Shown: positions 9,601 through 24,600, numbered from the stretch's first letter. The stretch: DNA of 64,000 bases from Caldimonas brevitalea (GCF_001017435.1 NZ_CP011371.1:3968001-4032000), one strand, 5' to 3'. Numbers and translations: made by a program. The notes: generated from the sequence alone by a model not told the origin.

Positions 9601-12600
9601 GCGGTCGGCCCGCTCGATGGCCTGCACCTCGGTGTCCTGCGCCTGGCCCAGCGTCTGCGCCAGGCCTTGCAACGTGGGCGTCTCGAACACGGCCTTCAGC
9701 GCCACCTCTCGTCCCAACGCCTGGCGCACGCGCGCCAGCAGTTGCACCGCCAGCAGCGAATGGCCGCCGAGGTCGAAGAAGTTGTCGTGCCGTCCAACCT
9801 GTTCGACCCGCAGGAGGTCCTGCCAGATCGTCGCCAACGCCTGCTCGGTGTCGCCCACCGGCGCCTCGTACTGCTGCGCCTGCAGCGCGCCGAGGTCCGG
9901 CGCCGGCAAGGCGCGCCGGTCCAGCTTGCCGTTGGGCGTCAGCGGCAAACGCGCCAGCGTCACAAAGGCGCTGGGCACCATGTACTCCGGCAAGGTCGCC
10001 TTCACGTGCTCGCGCAGCACCTCGACCGCGGGCACATCCTGTGCGGCGGGCGTCACATACGCCACCAGGCGCTTGTCGCCCGGCACGTCTTCGCGGGCCA
10101 GCACCACCGCCTCTTGCACCTGCGGGTGTGCGCTCAAGCGTGCCTCGATCTCGCCCAACTCGATGCGGAAACCACGGATCTTCACCTGATGGTCGTTGCG
10201 CCCCAGGTACTCGATATTGCCGTCCGAGCGCCACCGCCCCAGGTCGCCGGTCTTGTACATCCGCGCGTTCGGCTCCGCGCTGAACGGGTCGTCGATGAAC
10301 CGCTCGGCCGTCAGCTCCGGCAGATTCAGATAGCCCCGTGCGACCTGCACACCACCGATGTACAGCTCGCCGGCCACGCCGACGGGCACGGGCTGTAGGT
10401 GTTCATCCAGGATGTAGAGGCGCGTGTTGGCGATCGGCCTGCCGATCGGGATGACCGTGCTGTCGTCGCCCGCCTGGCAGGCCCAGGCCGTGACGTCCAC
10501 CGCCGCTTCGGTGGGACCGTACAGGTTGTGCAATTCGGCCCGGGGCAGCCGCTCGTGGAAGGTGTGCACCAGCGATGCCGGCAGCGCCTCGCCGCTGCAC
10601 ATGACCCGCACGACGCTGCGGCAATTCGCCGCCTGCTCGTGCGCCAGGAAAACCTGCAGCATCGAGGGCACGAAGTGCAATGTCGTCACCCCCGTGCGGC
10701 GGATGACCTCGCTCAGGTAAGCCGGGTCCTTGTGCCCTTCCGGCCTGGCCATCACCAGGCGGGCGCCGGCCATCAGCGGCCAGAAGAACTCCCACACCGA
10801 GACGTCGAAGCTGAAAGGTGTCTTCTGCAGCACCACGTCGCGCTCGTCCAGCGGGTAGGCGTCCTGCATCCACAGGATGCGGTTGACCACACCTCGGTGC
10901 TCGTTCATCACGCCCTTGGGCCGACCGGTGGAGCCCGAGGTGTAGATCACATAGGCGAGGTGCGTCGGCTTCAGACCCAGCGTTGCCGCATCGATGTTGT
11001 GGGCCGGTGCCTCGGCCCACTGCCCGGCATCGGCCTGCAGGTGCAGCCGCGGCACCCGCTCGAGGTTCCGGTCGTCAGCCTGCTCGAGCGCCTCGCGGCC
11101 TGCCGTGTCGACAAGCACCACGATCGGACCGCTGTCCTGCAGCATGTGGCGCAAGCGTTCCACCGGGTACTCGGGGTCGAGCGGCACATAGCCGCCCCCC
11201 GCCTTCAGCACCGCCAGCAGGCCCACCACCATCTCGACGCTGCGCTCGACGCACAGCGCCACACGGCTGTCGGGCCGAACGCCCAGCCTCCGCAGATGGT
11301 GCGCCAGCCGGTTGGCCCGCGCATTCAGTTCGGCGTAGCTGACGCCTTGCTCGCCATGGATCAGCGCCGTGGCGTGCGGCGTTCGCGCCACCTGGGCTTC
11401 GAACAGCTCATGCACCCGCAGATCCTCGGGATATGGCCGCGCCGTGTCGTTCCATGTCACCAGCACTTGCTCGCGCTCGAACCGTGGCAGCACGTCGATG
11501 CTGCGTGTCGACGCTTGCGGTGCCTCCTCCAGCGCCTGCACCAGCGCCTGGAGGGCGGTCGACATGAAATCACAGATACGTTGCGGCCCGATCGCCACGC
11601 TGACTTGCGCTGTGAGGGCGAAGTCCTCCCCCAGGTCGTCGACCGACAGCGTCAGCGGGTAGTTGGTGCGCTCATGCCCGCCCAGGTAGTCGATCTCGCC
11701 CAGTCCTGCCGCTTCAGGCGCTTGCGGCTGCTCCTGCACCGACGGCACGCTGTATCGATAGTTCAGCAGCGCCGTGAAGAGCGGCGCCTGGGCCGGCACG
11801 CGACTGCAGCGCTGCGCGAGCGCGAGCGGTGCATGTTCGTGGCGCAGCAGGTCCACGAGCAAGGCGTGGGCTTGTTTCAGGCGTTGCACCACGCCCTGCT
11901 CGTCCACGCTGATGCGCACCGGCAGGGTGTTGATGAACAGGCCCAGCACCCGGTCGGCCTGAGCGCCGCCTTGCATCCGGCCGAACAGGACGGTGCCGAA
12001 CACCACGTCCTGGCGGCCGGTCGCCCTGGCCAGCACCAGCGCCCAGGCAACGTGCATCAGGCTGGCCGCGCTCACGCCCAGCCGGCGTGCGTGACGGCGT
12101 ATGGCTTGCGCGAGTTCGGGGGCGAGCTGCTGCCGGGCCTCGGCGATGCCGCTGCCGTCGCCCTGCACGTTCAGCAAGCCGAACGGGGCGGTCGGTGTGT
12201 CGATGTCGCCCAGCATGTCCTTGAAGAAGGCTTCGTGCTCCTCCTGGCTCACGCCGCCTCTTGCTTGTGCCACGAAGCCGCGGAAGGGCGCCGGCCGCGG
12301 CAGCCGGTGCGCTTGTCCTTGCGCAATGGCGTGCACTTCCTCCAACACCCGTTCCAGCGTCGTGTGGTCAAACGCCATGTGGTGGAACAACAGGCGCACC
12401 CACCAGTCTCCCTTGGCGGTGTCGTGGGCGACATGGCAACTGAGCATCGGCGCTTGCCTGACGTCCAGACGGTGCCGCCGCGGGTCGTAGCGAGTTTCGA
12501 GCTGTTGTGCGATATCGCGCTGGCCAGCGTCGAGTTCCACAAGCTCCACCGGCAGCCTGGCGTGCCGGCGCACCACCTGCACCGGCTGGCTCAAGCCCTC

Positions 12601-15600
12601 CCAGGCCACGCCCGTGCGCAGGATGTCGTGGCGGTCGACCACCTGCTGCAGTGCCGCCAGAAAACGATCCAGTTGCGCCTTGCTCTTGACGCGCAACAGC
12701 GTCGGCAGCACGTAGGGGTCGCCTTCCTGCTGCATCAGGTGGTGGAACAGTATGCCTTCCTGCAGAGGCGCCAGGGGATAGATGTCCTGCACATTGGCCG
12801 CGCCCCCTTCCACCTGGTCGACGATCGTGTCGATCGCTTCCTGGCTCAGGCTCACCAGGGTCAGCATCTCGGGTGTGATGCGCGTGGCGTCCCGGGGGAT
12901 CAGGTTGGGCGGCACCTGCACCTCCCGGCTGTCCGTGCTGGCCAGGGCCGCCAGCTCGGCCAGCGTGGGCGCCGTGAACACCGCTCTCACATCGGCATGC
13001 AGTCCGTCGCCGCGCATCCGCTCGATCAAGCTCACGGCCAGCAGCGAGTGCCCGCCGAGCTCGAAGAAGTTGTCGTCGCGGCCCACGCGTTCCAGACCGA
13101 GCAGGTCGGCCCAGATGCGGGCCAGGGATGCTTCAGTGCGGCCCCGGGGCGCGTCGTATCCCCGGCTGACCACCGCGTCGCCTTGCGGCGCTGGCAAGGC
13201 CTTGCGATCGAGCTTGCCGTTGGGGGTCAGCGGCAGGGTGTCCAGATGCACGTAAGCGGCTGGCACCATGTACGGCGGCAAGCTGAGCGCCGCATGCTGT
13301 CTCAACGCTTCGACTTGCGGCGCTTGTGCGCCGGTGTAGTACGCCACCAACCGCTTGTCGCCCGGAACGTCCTCGCGGGCCAGCACCACCACGTCCTGGA
13401 CCTGCGGGTGTGCGCTCAACCGGACCTCGATCTCGCCCAGCTCGATGCGGAAACCCCGGATCTTCACCTGATGGTCGTTGCGCCCCAGGTACTCGATCTG
13501 GCCATCGGCCCGCCAGCGCCCCAGGTCGCCCGTCTTGTACATCCGCGCGTTCGGTACCTCGCTGAACGGGTCGTCGATGAACCGCTCGGCCGTCAACTCC
13601 GGCCGCCTCAGGTAACCCCGCGCCACCCCGGCCCCGCCGATGTAGATCTCCCCCACCACGCCGATCGGCACCGGCTGCCGTTGCTCGTCCAGGATGTAGA
13701 CCTGCGTGTTGGCGATCGGCCGCCCGATGTGGGGTGCAAACGGCTGCGACCGCTCCATGCGCACTTGCGTGGAGTACGTGGTTGTCTCCGTCGGTCCGTA
13801 CAGGTTCGTGACGCAGCGCACCTTCGGGTGGGCGGCAAAGATCTTTTCCACCAGCTCCCGCTTGAGCGCCTCGCCCGCCACGTTCACCGCCTGGATCGCC
13901 TCGGGCAGGCGGCCGGCATCGATCAAGGCGTTCACCGCCGACGGCACCGTGTTCAGCAGGCTCACCGCCTCGCGGCCGGTCAAGTCGAGGGCGTTCTTCA
14001 CCAGGTGCACAGTGGCCCCGACCGCCAGCGGCACAAACAGCTCGAAGATCGACAGATCGAAGTTGACCGAGGTCGAGAACACCGTGTGTGCCAGGTCCTC
14101 CTCACTGAACGCCGAGCGCGCCCAGTGGATGAAGTTGCCGGCATTGCGGTGCTCCAGCATCACCCCCTTGGGCGTGCCGGTCGAGCCCGAGGTGTAGATC
14201 ACGTAGGCCAGGTGCTCCGCCGTCAGCCCCAACTCGGCCGCCGCCAGGTTCGTCTTCGGCTGCTCGGCCAACTCAGCATCTACGGCGATCACCTCGGCTG
14301 CCTGGTCGATCAGCCCCGGCAACAGCCCGGTCTGCGTGAGGATCACGCTCGGCGCCGCATCCTGCAGCATCGCCTGCAAGCGCTCGCCCGGGTAGGCCGG
14401 GTCCAGCGGCACATAGGCGCCGCCCGCCTTCAGCGTGCCCAGCAAGGCCACCACCAGCTCGGCCTGGCGCTCCATGTACACAGCCACCAGGCGGTCGGGG
14501 CCCACCCCGCGCTGCCGCAAGTGATGGGCCAGCTGGTTCGCTCTCGCGTTCAGCTCGGCATAGCTCAGCTGCTGGCCCTCGCACACCAACGCCAGCGCCT
14601 GTGGGCTGCGCTGCACTTGCGCTTCGAACAGCTCATGCACCAGCATCTCCTGCGGGTACGGCTGTGCCGTCGCGTTGAACGTCTGCAGCACCTGCTGTCG
14701 TTCCACCGCCCCCAACAGGTCCAGCTCGCTGATCGGGCGCTCGAGGTCTTGCACCATCGCGCCGAGCACCATTTCGAAATAGCCCGCCCAGCGTTCGACG
14801 GTGGCCGGTTCAAACAAGGTGCTGGCGTAGTCGATGGCCCCGACCATCTCGTCGCCCTGCTCCTGCAAGGACAGGGTGAGGTCGAACTGTGCCGTCTGGC
14901 GTGGCACGTCCTGCGGTGCCAGTGTCAGCCCGGGCAGCGCCAGCTCGCCCTGCGGTGTGTTCTGCAACACCAGCATCGCCTGGAAGATCGGGCTGTGGCT
15001 CAGGCTGCGCGGCGGCTTCACCGCCTCCACCACCTGCTCGAACGGCACGTCCTGGTGGGCATAGGCCTCGAGCGTCATCGCCCGGACCCGCTGCAGCAAC
15101 TCACCCACGCTTGGCTGGCCGCTCAGGTCAGCCCGCAGCGCCAGCGTGTTGACGAAGAAGCCGATCAGCCCTTCGACCTCGGTGCGCTGGCGGTTCGCCA
15201 CCGGTGCGCCGATCACCACGTCCTGCTGCCCGCTCAGCTTGGACAGCACCGTGGCCCAGCCGGCATACAGCACCATGTACAACGTTGCATCGCAGCGCTT
15301 GGCCAAGGCCTTCAGCTGGGCCGTCAGCGGTGCTTGCAAGACGATGGGCACACTGGCGCCGGCATGGCTTTGCACCGCCGGCCTCGGGCGGTCGGTCGGC
15401 AGTTCCAGCAATGCTGGTGCCTCGTTCAGCTGCCGCTGCCAGTACCCAAGCTGCGCTTGCAGCGTCTCGCCCTGCAGCCAGCGCCGCTGCCACACGGCAT
15501 AGTCGGCGTACTGAATCGGCAATGGCGCCAGCGGATCGGGCCGGCCTTCCCGGTAGGCCGCATACAGCGCAGCCAGCTCGCGTACCAGCACCCCCATCGA

Positions 15601-18600
15601 CCAACCGTCGGAGACGATGTGGTGCATCGTCACCAGCAACACGTGTTCGTCCTGCTTCGTTCGGATCAGCCGACCCCGGATTAGCGGGCCACGGTTCAAG
15701 TCGAACGGCGCTTGCGCCTCTTCGGCCGCCAGGCGCCGCAGGTCCTCCTCGTCCGCACCTGCCAGCTCGACCACCTGCAGCGAGAAGCCTGCCGGCTCGA
15801 TGATCACCTGCACCGCCTCACCGTCCACCGTCGCGAACACCGTGCGCAAGGCTTCATGCCGTGCCACCACGGTGTCGAGCGCCGCCTGTAGTGCCGCCCG
15901 GTCCAGCTCACCGTGCAGGCGCAGCGCGGCCGGCAAGTGATACGCCCTGCCCGCCTCCTCGAACCGGTCGAGGAACCACAGCCGCTGCTGGGCCCACGAC
16001 AGCGGCAGCGGCTGGCTGCGGTCGGCTGTTTCGATGGCGCTCCCATCGCTGAGCTGTGCGCCGTCCAGCCGCTGGGCCAGGCCCTCCAGCGTCGGGGCTT
16101 CGAACAACACCTTCAGCGCCACCTCCCGGCCGGTGACCTGGCGCAAACGGGCGATCAGCTGCACCGCCAGCAGCGAGTGTCCCCCCAGGTCGAAGAAATT
16201 GTCGTGCCGTCCGACCCGCTCGACCTGCAGGATGTCCTGCCAGATCGCTGCCAGCGTCTGCTCGGCCTCGCCGAGCGGCGCTTCGTACTGCCGCGCCTGC
16301 AGGGCCCCCAGGTCCGGTGCCGGCAGCGCCCGCCGGTCGACCTTGCCGTTGGGCGTCAGCGGCAAGCGCTCCAGCACCACGAAGGCGCTGGGCACCATGT
16401 AGTCCGGCAGTGTCGCCTTCACGTGCTCGCGCAGCGCCTCCGCTTGCGGCGCTGGCGCGCCGGTGTAGTACGCCACCAACCGCTTGTCGCCCGGCACGTC
16501 CTCGCGGGCCAGTACCACCACGTCCTGGACCTGCGGGTGCGCGCTCAACCGGACCTCGATCTCGCCCAGCTCGATGCGGAAACCCCGGATCTTCACCTGA
16601 TGGTCGTTGCGCCCCAGGTACTCGATCTGGCCATCGGCGCGCCAGCGCCCCAGGTCACCGGTGCGGTACATGCGTGCGTTCGGCGCCTCGCTGAACGGGT
16701 CGTCGATGAACCGCTCGGCCGTCAGCTCGGGCCGCCTCAGGTAACCTCGCGCCACCCCGGCACCGCCGATGTAGATCTCCCCCACCACGCCGATCGGCAC
16801 CGGCTGCCGGTGTTCGTCCAGGATGTAGACCTGCGTGTTGGAGATCGGCCGCCCGATGTGCGGTGCAAACGGCTGTGACCGCGCCATGCGCACTTGGGTG
16901 GAGTACGTGGTTGTCTCCGTCGGTCCGTACAGGTTCGTGACGCACCGCACCTTCGGGTTGGCGGCAAAGATCTTTTCCACCAGCTCCCGCTTGAGCGCCT
17001 CGCCCGCCACGTTCACCGCCTGGATCGCCTCGGGCAGGCGGCCGGCATCGATCAAGGCGTTCACCGCCGACGGCACCGTGTTCAGCAGGCTCACCGCCTC
17101 GCGGCCGCTCAAGTCGAGCGCGTTCTTCACCAGGTGCACAGTGGCCCCGACCGCCAGCGGCACAAACAGCTCGAAGATCGACAGATCGAAGTTGACCGAG
17201 GTCGAGAACACCGTGTGTGCCAGGTGCTCCTCACTGAACGCCGAGCGCGCCCAGTGGATGAAATTGCCGGCATTGCGGTGCTCCAGCATCACCCCCTTGG
17301 GCGTGCCGGTCGAGCCCGAGGTGTAGATCACGTAGGCCAGGTGGTCGGCCGTGAGGCCCAGCTCAGCCGCCGGCAAGTTCGTCTTCGGCAGCTCGGCCAG
17401 CTGGGCATCTACGGCGATCACCTCGGCTGCCTGGTCGGCCAGCCCCGGCAACAGCGCGGTCTGCGTGAGGATCACGCTCGGCGCCGCATCCTGCAGCATC
17501 GCCTGCAAGCGCTCGCCCGGGTAAGCCGGGTCCAGCGGCACATAGGCACCGCCCGCCTTGAGGGTGCCCAGCAAGGCCACCACCAGCTCGGCCTGGCGCT
17601 CCATGCACACGGCCACCAGGCGGTCGGGGCCCACCCCGCGCTGCCGCAGGTGATGGGCCAGCTGGTTCGCTCTCGCGTTCAGCTCGGCATAGCTCAGCTG
17701 CTGGCCCTCGCACACCAACGCCAGCGCCTGTGGGCTGCGCTGCACTTGCGCTTCGAACAGCTCATGCACCAGCATCTCCTGCGGGTACGGCTGTGCCGTC
17801 GCGTTGAATGTCTGCAGCACCTGCTGCCGCTCTTCGGGCGGCAGGATGGGCAGGTCCCACAAGGTCTTCTGTGGTGCGGCCTCCAGGGCTTGCACCAGTC
17901 CCTCCAGCGCGGTGTGCAGATAAGACGTCACGCGATCCGCCCGCACCCCGCCGTTCACCTGCGCGGTGAGCAAGAAGCGCTCGCCAAGGTCGTCGACCAT
18001 CATCGAGAACGGATAGTTCGTCCGTTCCTGGGTCGTGAGCACCTCGACCCCCAGATCGGGCCCGGCCGGGTCAGCTGCGCCGCTGTGGCGATAGTTCAAC
18101 ATTGCCGTGAACAGCGGCGCAGCGCCGTCGATCGCGCTGCAACGCTGTGCCAGGGCCAACGAGGCATGTTCATGTTCGAGCAGTTCCATCAGTTCACGAT
18201 GGGCGTGCCGGACCGCCTCGCGCATCGGCAGCCCCTTCAGCTGCAGCCGCAACGGCAAGGTGTTGATGAACATGCCCATGGTGCGGCTGGCGCCGCCTTG
18301 CAGGCGCCCGAGCAACACGGTGCCGAAGACCACGTCGTCACGCCCGCTGCAGCGCCCCACCACCATGGCCCAGGCCACGTGAAACAGCGTTGCCGTGCTC
18401 ACGCCGAGCACGGGTGCCAGCGCTCGCAGGCGCTGCCCCAGCGTCGAGTCCACCTCGCGCCGGGCTTCCTCGAAGCGCTGCCCACCTCCCCGCACGTCCA
18501 GCAAGCCGAACGGCGCCGTGGGTTCCTGGACGCCGCCCAGCTTGGCGCGGAAGAAGGCCTCTGCGTCGTGCCGCTGCGCCTGCATCAAGGCCCGCGCCAC

Positions 18601-21600
18601 GAAGCCCCGGTAGGCCACCGGCTCGGGCAAGCTTGCGCCCTGGCCTTGCAGATGGGCCGCCACTTCCTCCATCACGATGTCCAGCGACACGTGGTCGCTG
18701 ACGATATGGTGCAACTGCAGCAGCAACAGCCATCGGCCGCGGCACTCGTCTGCCGCCACTTCCAACCGCACCAGTGGCGCCTGCTGCAGGTCGAGCGACA
18801 GCTCGCGTCGCTGCAGGCGCGCCTGCAGCACTTCGAGCGCATCCTGCCCCGGCGCCAGTTCGATGCGCTGCAGCTGCAGCTCGGCTCGCCGGTAGACAAC
18901 CTGCACCGGGGGGGTCTGCCCCTTCCACACCACGGCCGTGCGCATGACGTCGTGACGGTCGATCACCCATTGCAGCGCCCGCACAAACTCGTCCAGCGCG
19001 GCGCGCGTCTCGAATGCCAGCAGCATCGGCAGGACGTACAAATCGTCTTGCTCGTTGAGCATGTGGTGGAACAGGATGCCTTCTTGCAGCGGCGCGAGCG
19101 GGTAAATGTCCTGCACGTTGCGCGCGCCGCCCGGCACACTCGCCACGATGGTGTCGATCTGCGTTTGGTTCAGCTCGACCAGCGTCAGCATGTCCGGCGT
19201 GATCCGTTCGCAGTCCGGCTCGATCCGGCACGGCGGCACTTCCGGCGTGACCGCCGCTTCGCGCGTCAAGACGGCGCCCAGCTCCGCCAGCACCGGGCGG
19301 GTGAAAAGGCTGCCGACGTCGGCGTGCCATCCCGCCGCGCGCAGGCGCTCGATCAACTTCACGGCCAGCAAGGAATGCCCACCGAGCTCGAAGAAGTTGT
19401 CGTGCCGTCCGACCCGCTCGACCTGCAGCACGTCCTGCCAGATCGCCGCCAGCGTTTGCTCGGTGTCGCCCACCGGCGCCTCGTACTGCTGCGCCTGCAG
19501 TAAGCTCGCATCGGGCGCCGGCAGCGCACGCCGGTCCACCTTGCCGTTGGGCGTCAGCGGCAGGCGCTCGAGCACCACGAAGGCGCTGGGCACCATGTAG
19601 TCCGGCAGTGTTGCCTTCACGTGCTCACGCAGCGCCTCTGCTTGCGTTGCCTGCGCGCCGGTGTAGTACGCCACCAACCGCTTGTCGCCCGGCACGTCCT
19701 CGCGGGCCAGCACCACCACGTCCTGGACCTGCGGGTGTACGCTCAAGCGCGCCTCGATCTCGCCCAGCTCGATGCGGAAGCCCCGGATCTTCACCTGCTG
19801 GTCGTTGCGCCCCAGGTACTCGAGGTTGCCGTCCGAGCGCCAGCGCCCCAGATCGCCGGTCTTGTACAGCCGCGCGTGCGGCTCGCCGCTGAACGGGTCG
19901 TCGATGAACCGCTCGGCTGTCAGCTCGGGCCGGTTCAGGTAGCCGCACGCCACCCCGGCGCCGCCGATGTAGATCTCCCCCGGCGCCCCGATCGGCACCG
20001 GCTGACGCTGCTCGTCGAGCAGGTAGACCTGCGTGTCGGCGATCGGCCGTCCGATCGGGATGCCGGTCGCGTCTGCCGCCACCGCCTCGATGGGGTAGGT
20101 CGTCGCAAAGGTGGTCGTCTCGGTCGGCCCGTAGCCGTTGAGCAATCGCTGCGGTGCACTCTCGCCCAGCACCCGCGCGATCGTGCGGGCGTCCAATGCG
20201 TCCCCGCCCACCAGCAAGTACTTGAGCTGGCGGAACACGCTGCCCAGCGCCTGCGCATACTGGTTGAACAGGCCCACCGTCAGCCACAGCACGTTCACCC
20301 GCTGGCGCAGCAGCTCCTGGGCCAAGCGCTGCGGGTCGAGCACGTCCTCTTGGACCACGATCACCACCCGGGCGCCGTTGGCCAAGGCGCCCCAGATCTC
20401 GAAGGTCGAGGCGTCGAAGGCCGGGTTGCTGCAGTGGCCCACGGTGTCGTCGGGGCCGATCTCGGCATAACCGTTGGCCACCACCAGGCGGTGGATCGCA
20501 CGGTGCGGCACCACCACCCCTTTGGGTTGGCCGGTCGAGCCGGACGTGTACATCACATAGGCCGGGCTGCCGGCGGCCTGCACCACGGCCGGGTTGTCCG
20601 CTCGGCCAAGGTTGAGTAGTTCCTCGTCGAGCACGGTCCAGTGCACCGTCGCTCGGCAGACCGTCTGGGTAGTGGCGATCGCGCGTTCGGCGCGGCAGTC
20701 GTCGATCATGAACTGCTGCCGCTCCAGCGGGAACTGCGGGTCCACGGGTACGTAGGCGGCGCCGCACTTGAGCACCGCCAGCTGCGCGATCACCATCTCG
20801 GCGCTGCGTGGCATCACGATGGGGATCAGCTCGCCGGGCCGGGTGCCTTGGCGGATCAGGTGATGTGCCAGCCGGTTGGCCCGTTCGTTCACGTCGGCGT
20901 AGCTGAACGTCCGCTCGCCGCAGACCAGTGCCACCGCCTCGGGGCGCTGGCGGGCCTGGGCCTCGAACAGCTGGTGGATCAGCTGGTCGCGCGCGCAGTC
21001 GCTGTGGGTGGCGTTGAAGCTGTGCAGCACCTGCTGCCGCTCCTCGGCACTCAGCAGGTCCAGCGCAGCGACCGGCCGCTCGAGGTCTTGCACCAGGGTC
21101 GCCAGCGCGGTCTTGAAGTAGCCGGCCCAGCGTTCGATGGTCGAGGTGTCGAACAAGGCGGTGGCGTATTCCAGCGAGCCGGTGATCTCGTCGCCGACTT
21201 CCTGGAGCGACAGTGTCAGGTCCACCTTGGCGGTGGTGTGTGCCAGCGTCTGCGGTGTCAAGGTCAGCCCGGGCAGCACCAGCTCACCCTGCGGTGTGTT
21301 CTGCAGCACCAGCAGGGTTTGGAAGATCGGGCTGTGGCTGCGGCTACGCGGCGGCTTCACCGCCTCCACCACCTGCTCGAACGGCACGTCCTGGTGGGCG
21401 TAGGCCTGCAGCGTCATGTCCTTGACCCGCTGCAACAGTTCGCCAACGCTGGGCCGACCGCTCAAGTCGGCCCGCAGCGCCAGCGTGTTGACGAAGAAGC
21501 CGATCAGCCCTTCGACCTCGGTGCGCTGACGATTCGCCACCGGCGCGCCGATCACCACGTCTTGCTGCCCGCTCAGCTTCGACAGCACCGTCGCCCAGCC

Positions 21601-24600
21601 GGCGTACAGCACCATGTACAGCGTTGCGTCGCAGCGCTTGGCCAGCGCCTTCAGCTGTGCCGTCAGCGGTGCTCCCAACGTCAGCTCCACACTCGCGCCG
21701 GCATGGCTCTGCACCGCGGGCCGCGGGCGGTCCGTCGGCAACTCGAGCAGGGCTGGCGCCTCACTCAGCTGCCGCTGCCAGTACCCGAGCTGCGCTTGCA
21801 GCGTCTCGCCCTGCAGCCAGCGCCGCTGCCACACCGCATAGTCGGCGTACTGAATCGGCAATGGCGCCAGTGGATCGGGCCGGCCTTCCCGGTAGGCCGC
21901 ATACAGCGCAGCCAGCTCCCGCACCAGCACCCCCATCGACCAGCCGTCCGAGACAATGTGGTGCATCGTCACCAGCAACACATGTTCGTCCTGCTTCGTT
22001 CGGATCAGCCGACCCCGGATCAGCGGGCCACGGCTCAAGTCGAACGGCGCTTGCGCCTCTTCGGCCGCCAGGCACCTCAGGTCCTCCTCGTCCGCACCCG
22101 CCAGCTCGACCACCTGCAGCGCGAAGCCTGCCGGCTCGACGATCACCTGCACCGCCTCGCCGTCCACCGTCGCGAACACCGTGCGCAAGGCCTCATGCCG
22201 TGCCACCACCGTGTCGAGCGCCGCCTGCAGTGCCGTTCGGCTCAGCTCACCGTGCAGGCGCAGCGCGGCCGGCATGTGATACGCCGCGCCCGCACCTTCC
22301 AGCCGGTCGAGGAACCACAGCCGTTGCTGCGCCCACGACAGCGGCAGCGCCGCGTTGCGATCGGCCCGCTCGATGGCCTGCACCTCGGTGTCCTGCGCCT
22401 GGCCCAGCGTCTGCGCCAGGCCTTGCAGCGTGGGCGTCTCGAACAGGGCCTTCAGCGCCACCTCTCGTCCCAACGCCTGGCGCACGCGCGCCAGCAGTTG
22501 CACCGCCAGCAGCGAATGGCCACCGAGGTCGAAGAAGTTGTCGTGCCGTCCAACCTGTTCGACCCTCAAGAGGTCCTGCCAGATCGCCGCCAGCGCCTGC
22601 TCGGTGTCGCCCACCGGCGCCTCGTACCGTTGCGCCTGCAGCGCGCCGAGGTCCGGCGCCGGCAAGGCGCGCCGGTCCAGCTTGCCGTTGGGCGTCAGCG
22701 GCAGACGCTCCAGCGTCACAAAGGCGCTGGGCACCATGTACTCCGGCAAGGCCGCCTTCACGTGCTCGCGCAGCACTTCGACCTCGGGCACATCTTGTGC
22801 CGCCAGCGGCGTCACATACGCCACCAGGCGCTTGTCGCCCGGCACGTCTTCGCGGGCCAGCACCACCGCCTCCTGCACCTGCGGGTGTGCGCTCAAGCGT
22901 GCCTCGATCTCGCCCAACTCGATGCGGAAACCACGGATCTTCACCTGATGGTCGTTGCGCCCCAGGTACTCGATATTGCCGTCGGCCCGCCACCGCCCCA
23001 GGTCGCCGGTCTTGTACATCCGCGCGTTCGGCTCCGCGCTGAACGGGTCATTCGAGAACCGCTCGGCCGTCCGCTCCGGCCGCCCGAGGTAGCCCCGCGC
23101 CACACCAGCACCGCCGATGTAGATCTCCCCCACCACACCGACCGGCACTGGCTGCCGCTGTTCGTCCAGGAGGTAGACCTGCGTGTTGGCGATCGGACGG
23201 CCGATGCAGGCCCCCTCCTCGGCCCGCGTCACCGTATGGAAGGTGGCACTGACCGTCGTTTCGGTGGGCCCGTACTGGTTGATCAGGGTGGGCCTGTGCC
23301 CCGACCGGGCGAACCACGCGCTCAAGGCAGACGCGCTCATGCGCTCTCCGCCGACCACCACCAGCCGAAGTGCATCAGGCAGGCGCGGCGGCGCGCCCAG
23401 CACCACCTGCTGCCAGTAGGCCGCCGGCAAGTGCAGCACGGTGATCCGGTGGCTGGCGCACAGGGACCAGAAAACGTCGGCGTCGCCGATCCATTGCTCG
23501 GTCCGCAACACCAGCGTGGCGCCACGGTGCAGAGATCCGAAGATCTCTTGTGCGGCCACGTCGAACGAGGTCGCGACGAACTGCAGCACCCGGTCCTCCT
23601 CATCCAAGCCATAGCTCGGCTGAAGGGCGTGTAGCAGGTTGACCAGATTGGCGTGCGTCACCATCACCCCCTTCGGGGTGCCGGTCGAGCCAGAGGTGTA
23701 GATCACATAGGCTCGATGGTGGGCCTTGAAGCCGATCGCACCTGGGTCGAGGTTGCTGTCGTCTTGCCGGGCGATGAGCGGTGCATCGTCGTCCAACACG
23801 ACCACCTGCGCCGTGGTCGCCAGCCCGGCACGCAGCCGCGCCTGCGTCAGCACCACCCGGGGCGCCGCGTCCTGCAGCATGTGCTGCAGGCGCTCGTCGG
23901 GATACGCCGGGTCCAGCGGCACATAGGCGCCGCCGGCCTTCAAGATGCCCAGCAGGCCCACGACCATGTCCAGCGATCGCTCGACGCAGATCGCCACCAG
24001 CGCGTCCGGCCCGATGCCCCGCTCGCGTAGGTGCCGCGCCAGCTGGTTCGCCCGGGCGTTCAGCTCGGCATAGGTCAGCTGCCGGCCCTCGAACACCACG
24101 GCCACCGCGTCCGGGCAGCGCCGCACCTGCGCTTCGAACAGCTCGTGCACCAGCAGCTGCTGCGGGTAGGGCTGCGCGGTCTCGTTGAACACCTGCAGCA
24201 CCTGCCGGCGTTCCTCGGCGCCCAGCATCTCCAGGCCGTCGACCGGGCACTCGAGGTCTTGCACCATCGCGCCGAGCACTGCCTTGAAGTAGCCCGCCCA
24301 GCGTTCGATGGTCGAGGCATCGAACAGCGCGCTGGCGTATTCGATCGCTCCCACGATCTCCTCGCCCTGCTCCTGCAGCGACATCGTCACATCGAACTGC
24401 GCCGTGGGGCGCGACACCTCCTGCGCTGCCAAGCTCAGCCCGGGCAGCACCAGCTCGCCCTGCGGTGTGTTCTGCAGCACCAGCATCGCCTGGAAGATCG
24501 GGCTGTGGCTGCGGCTGCGCGGCGGCTTCACCACCTCCACCACCTGTTCGAACGGCACGTCCTGGTGGGCATACGCCTCCAGCGTCATCGCCCGCACCCG

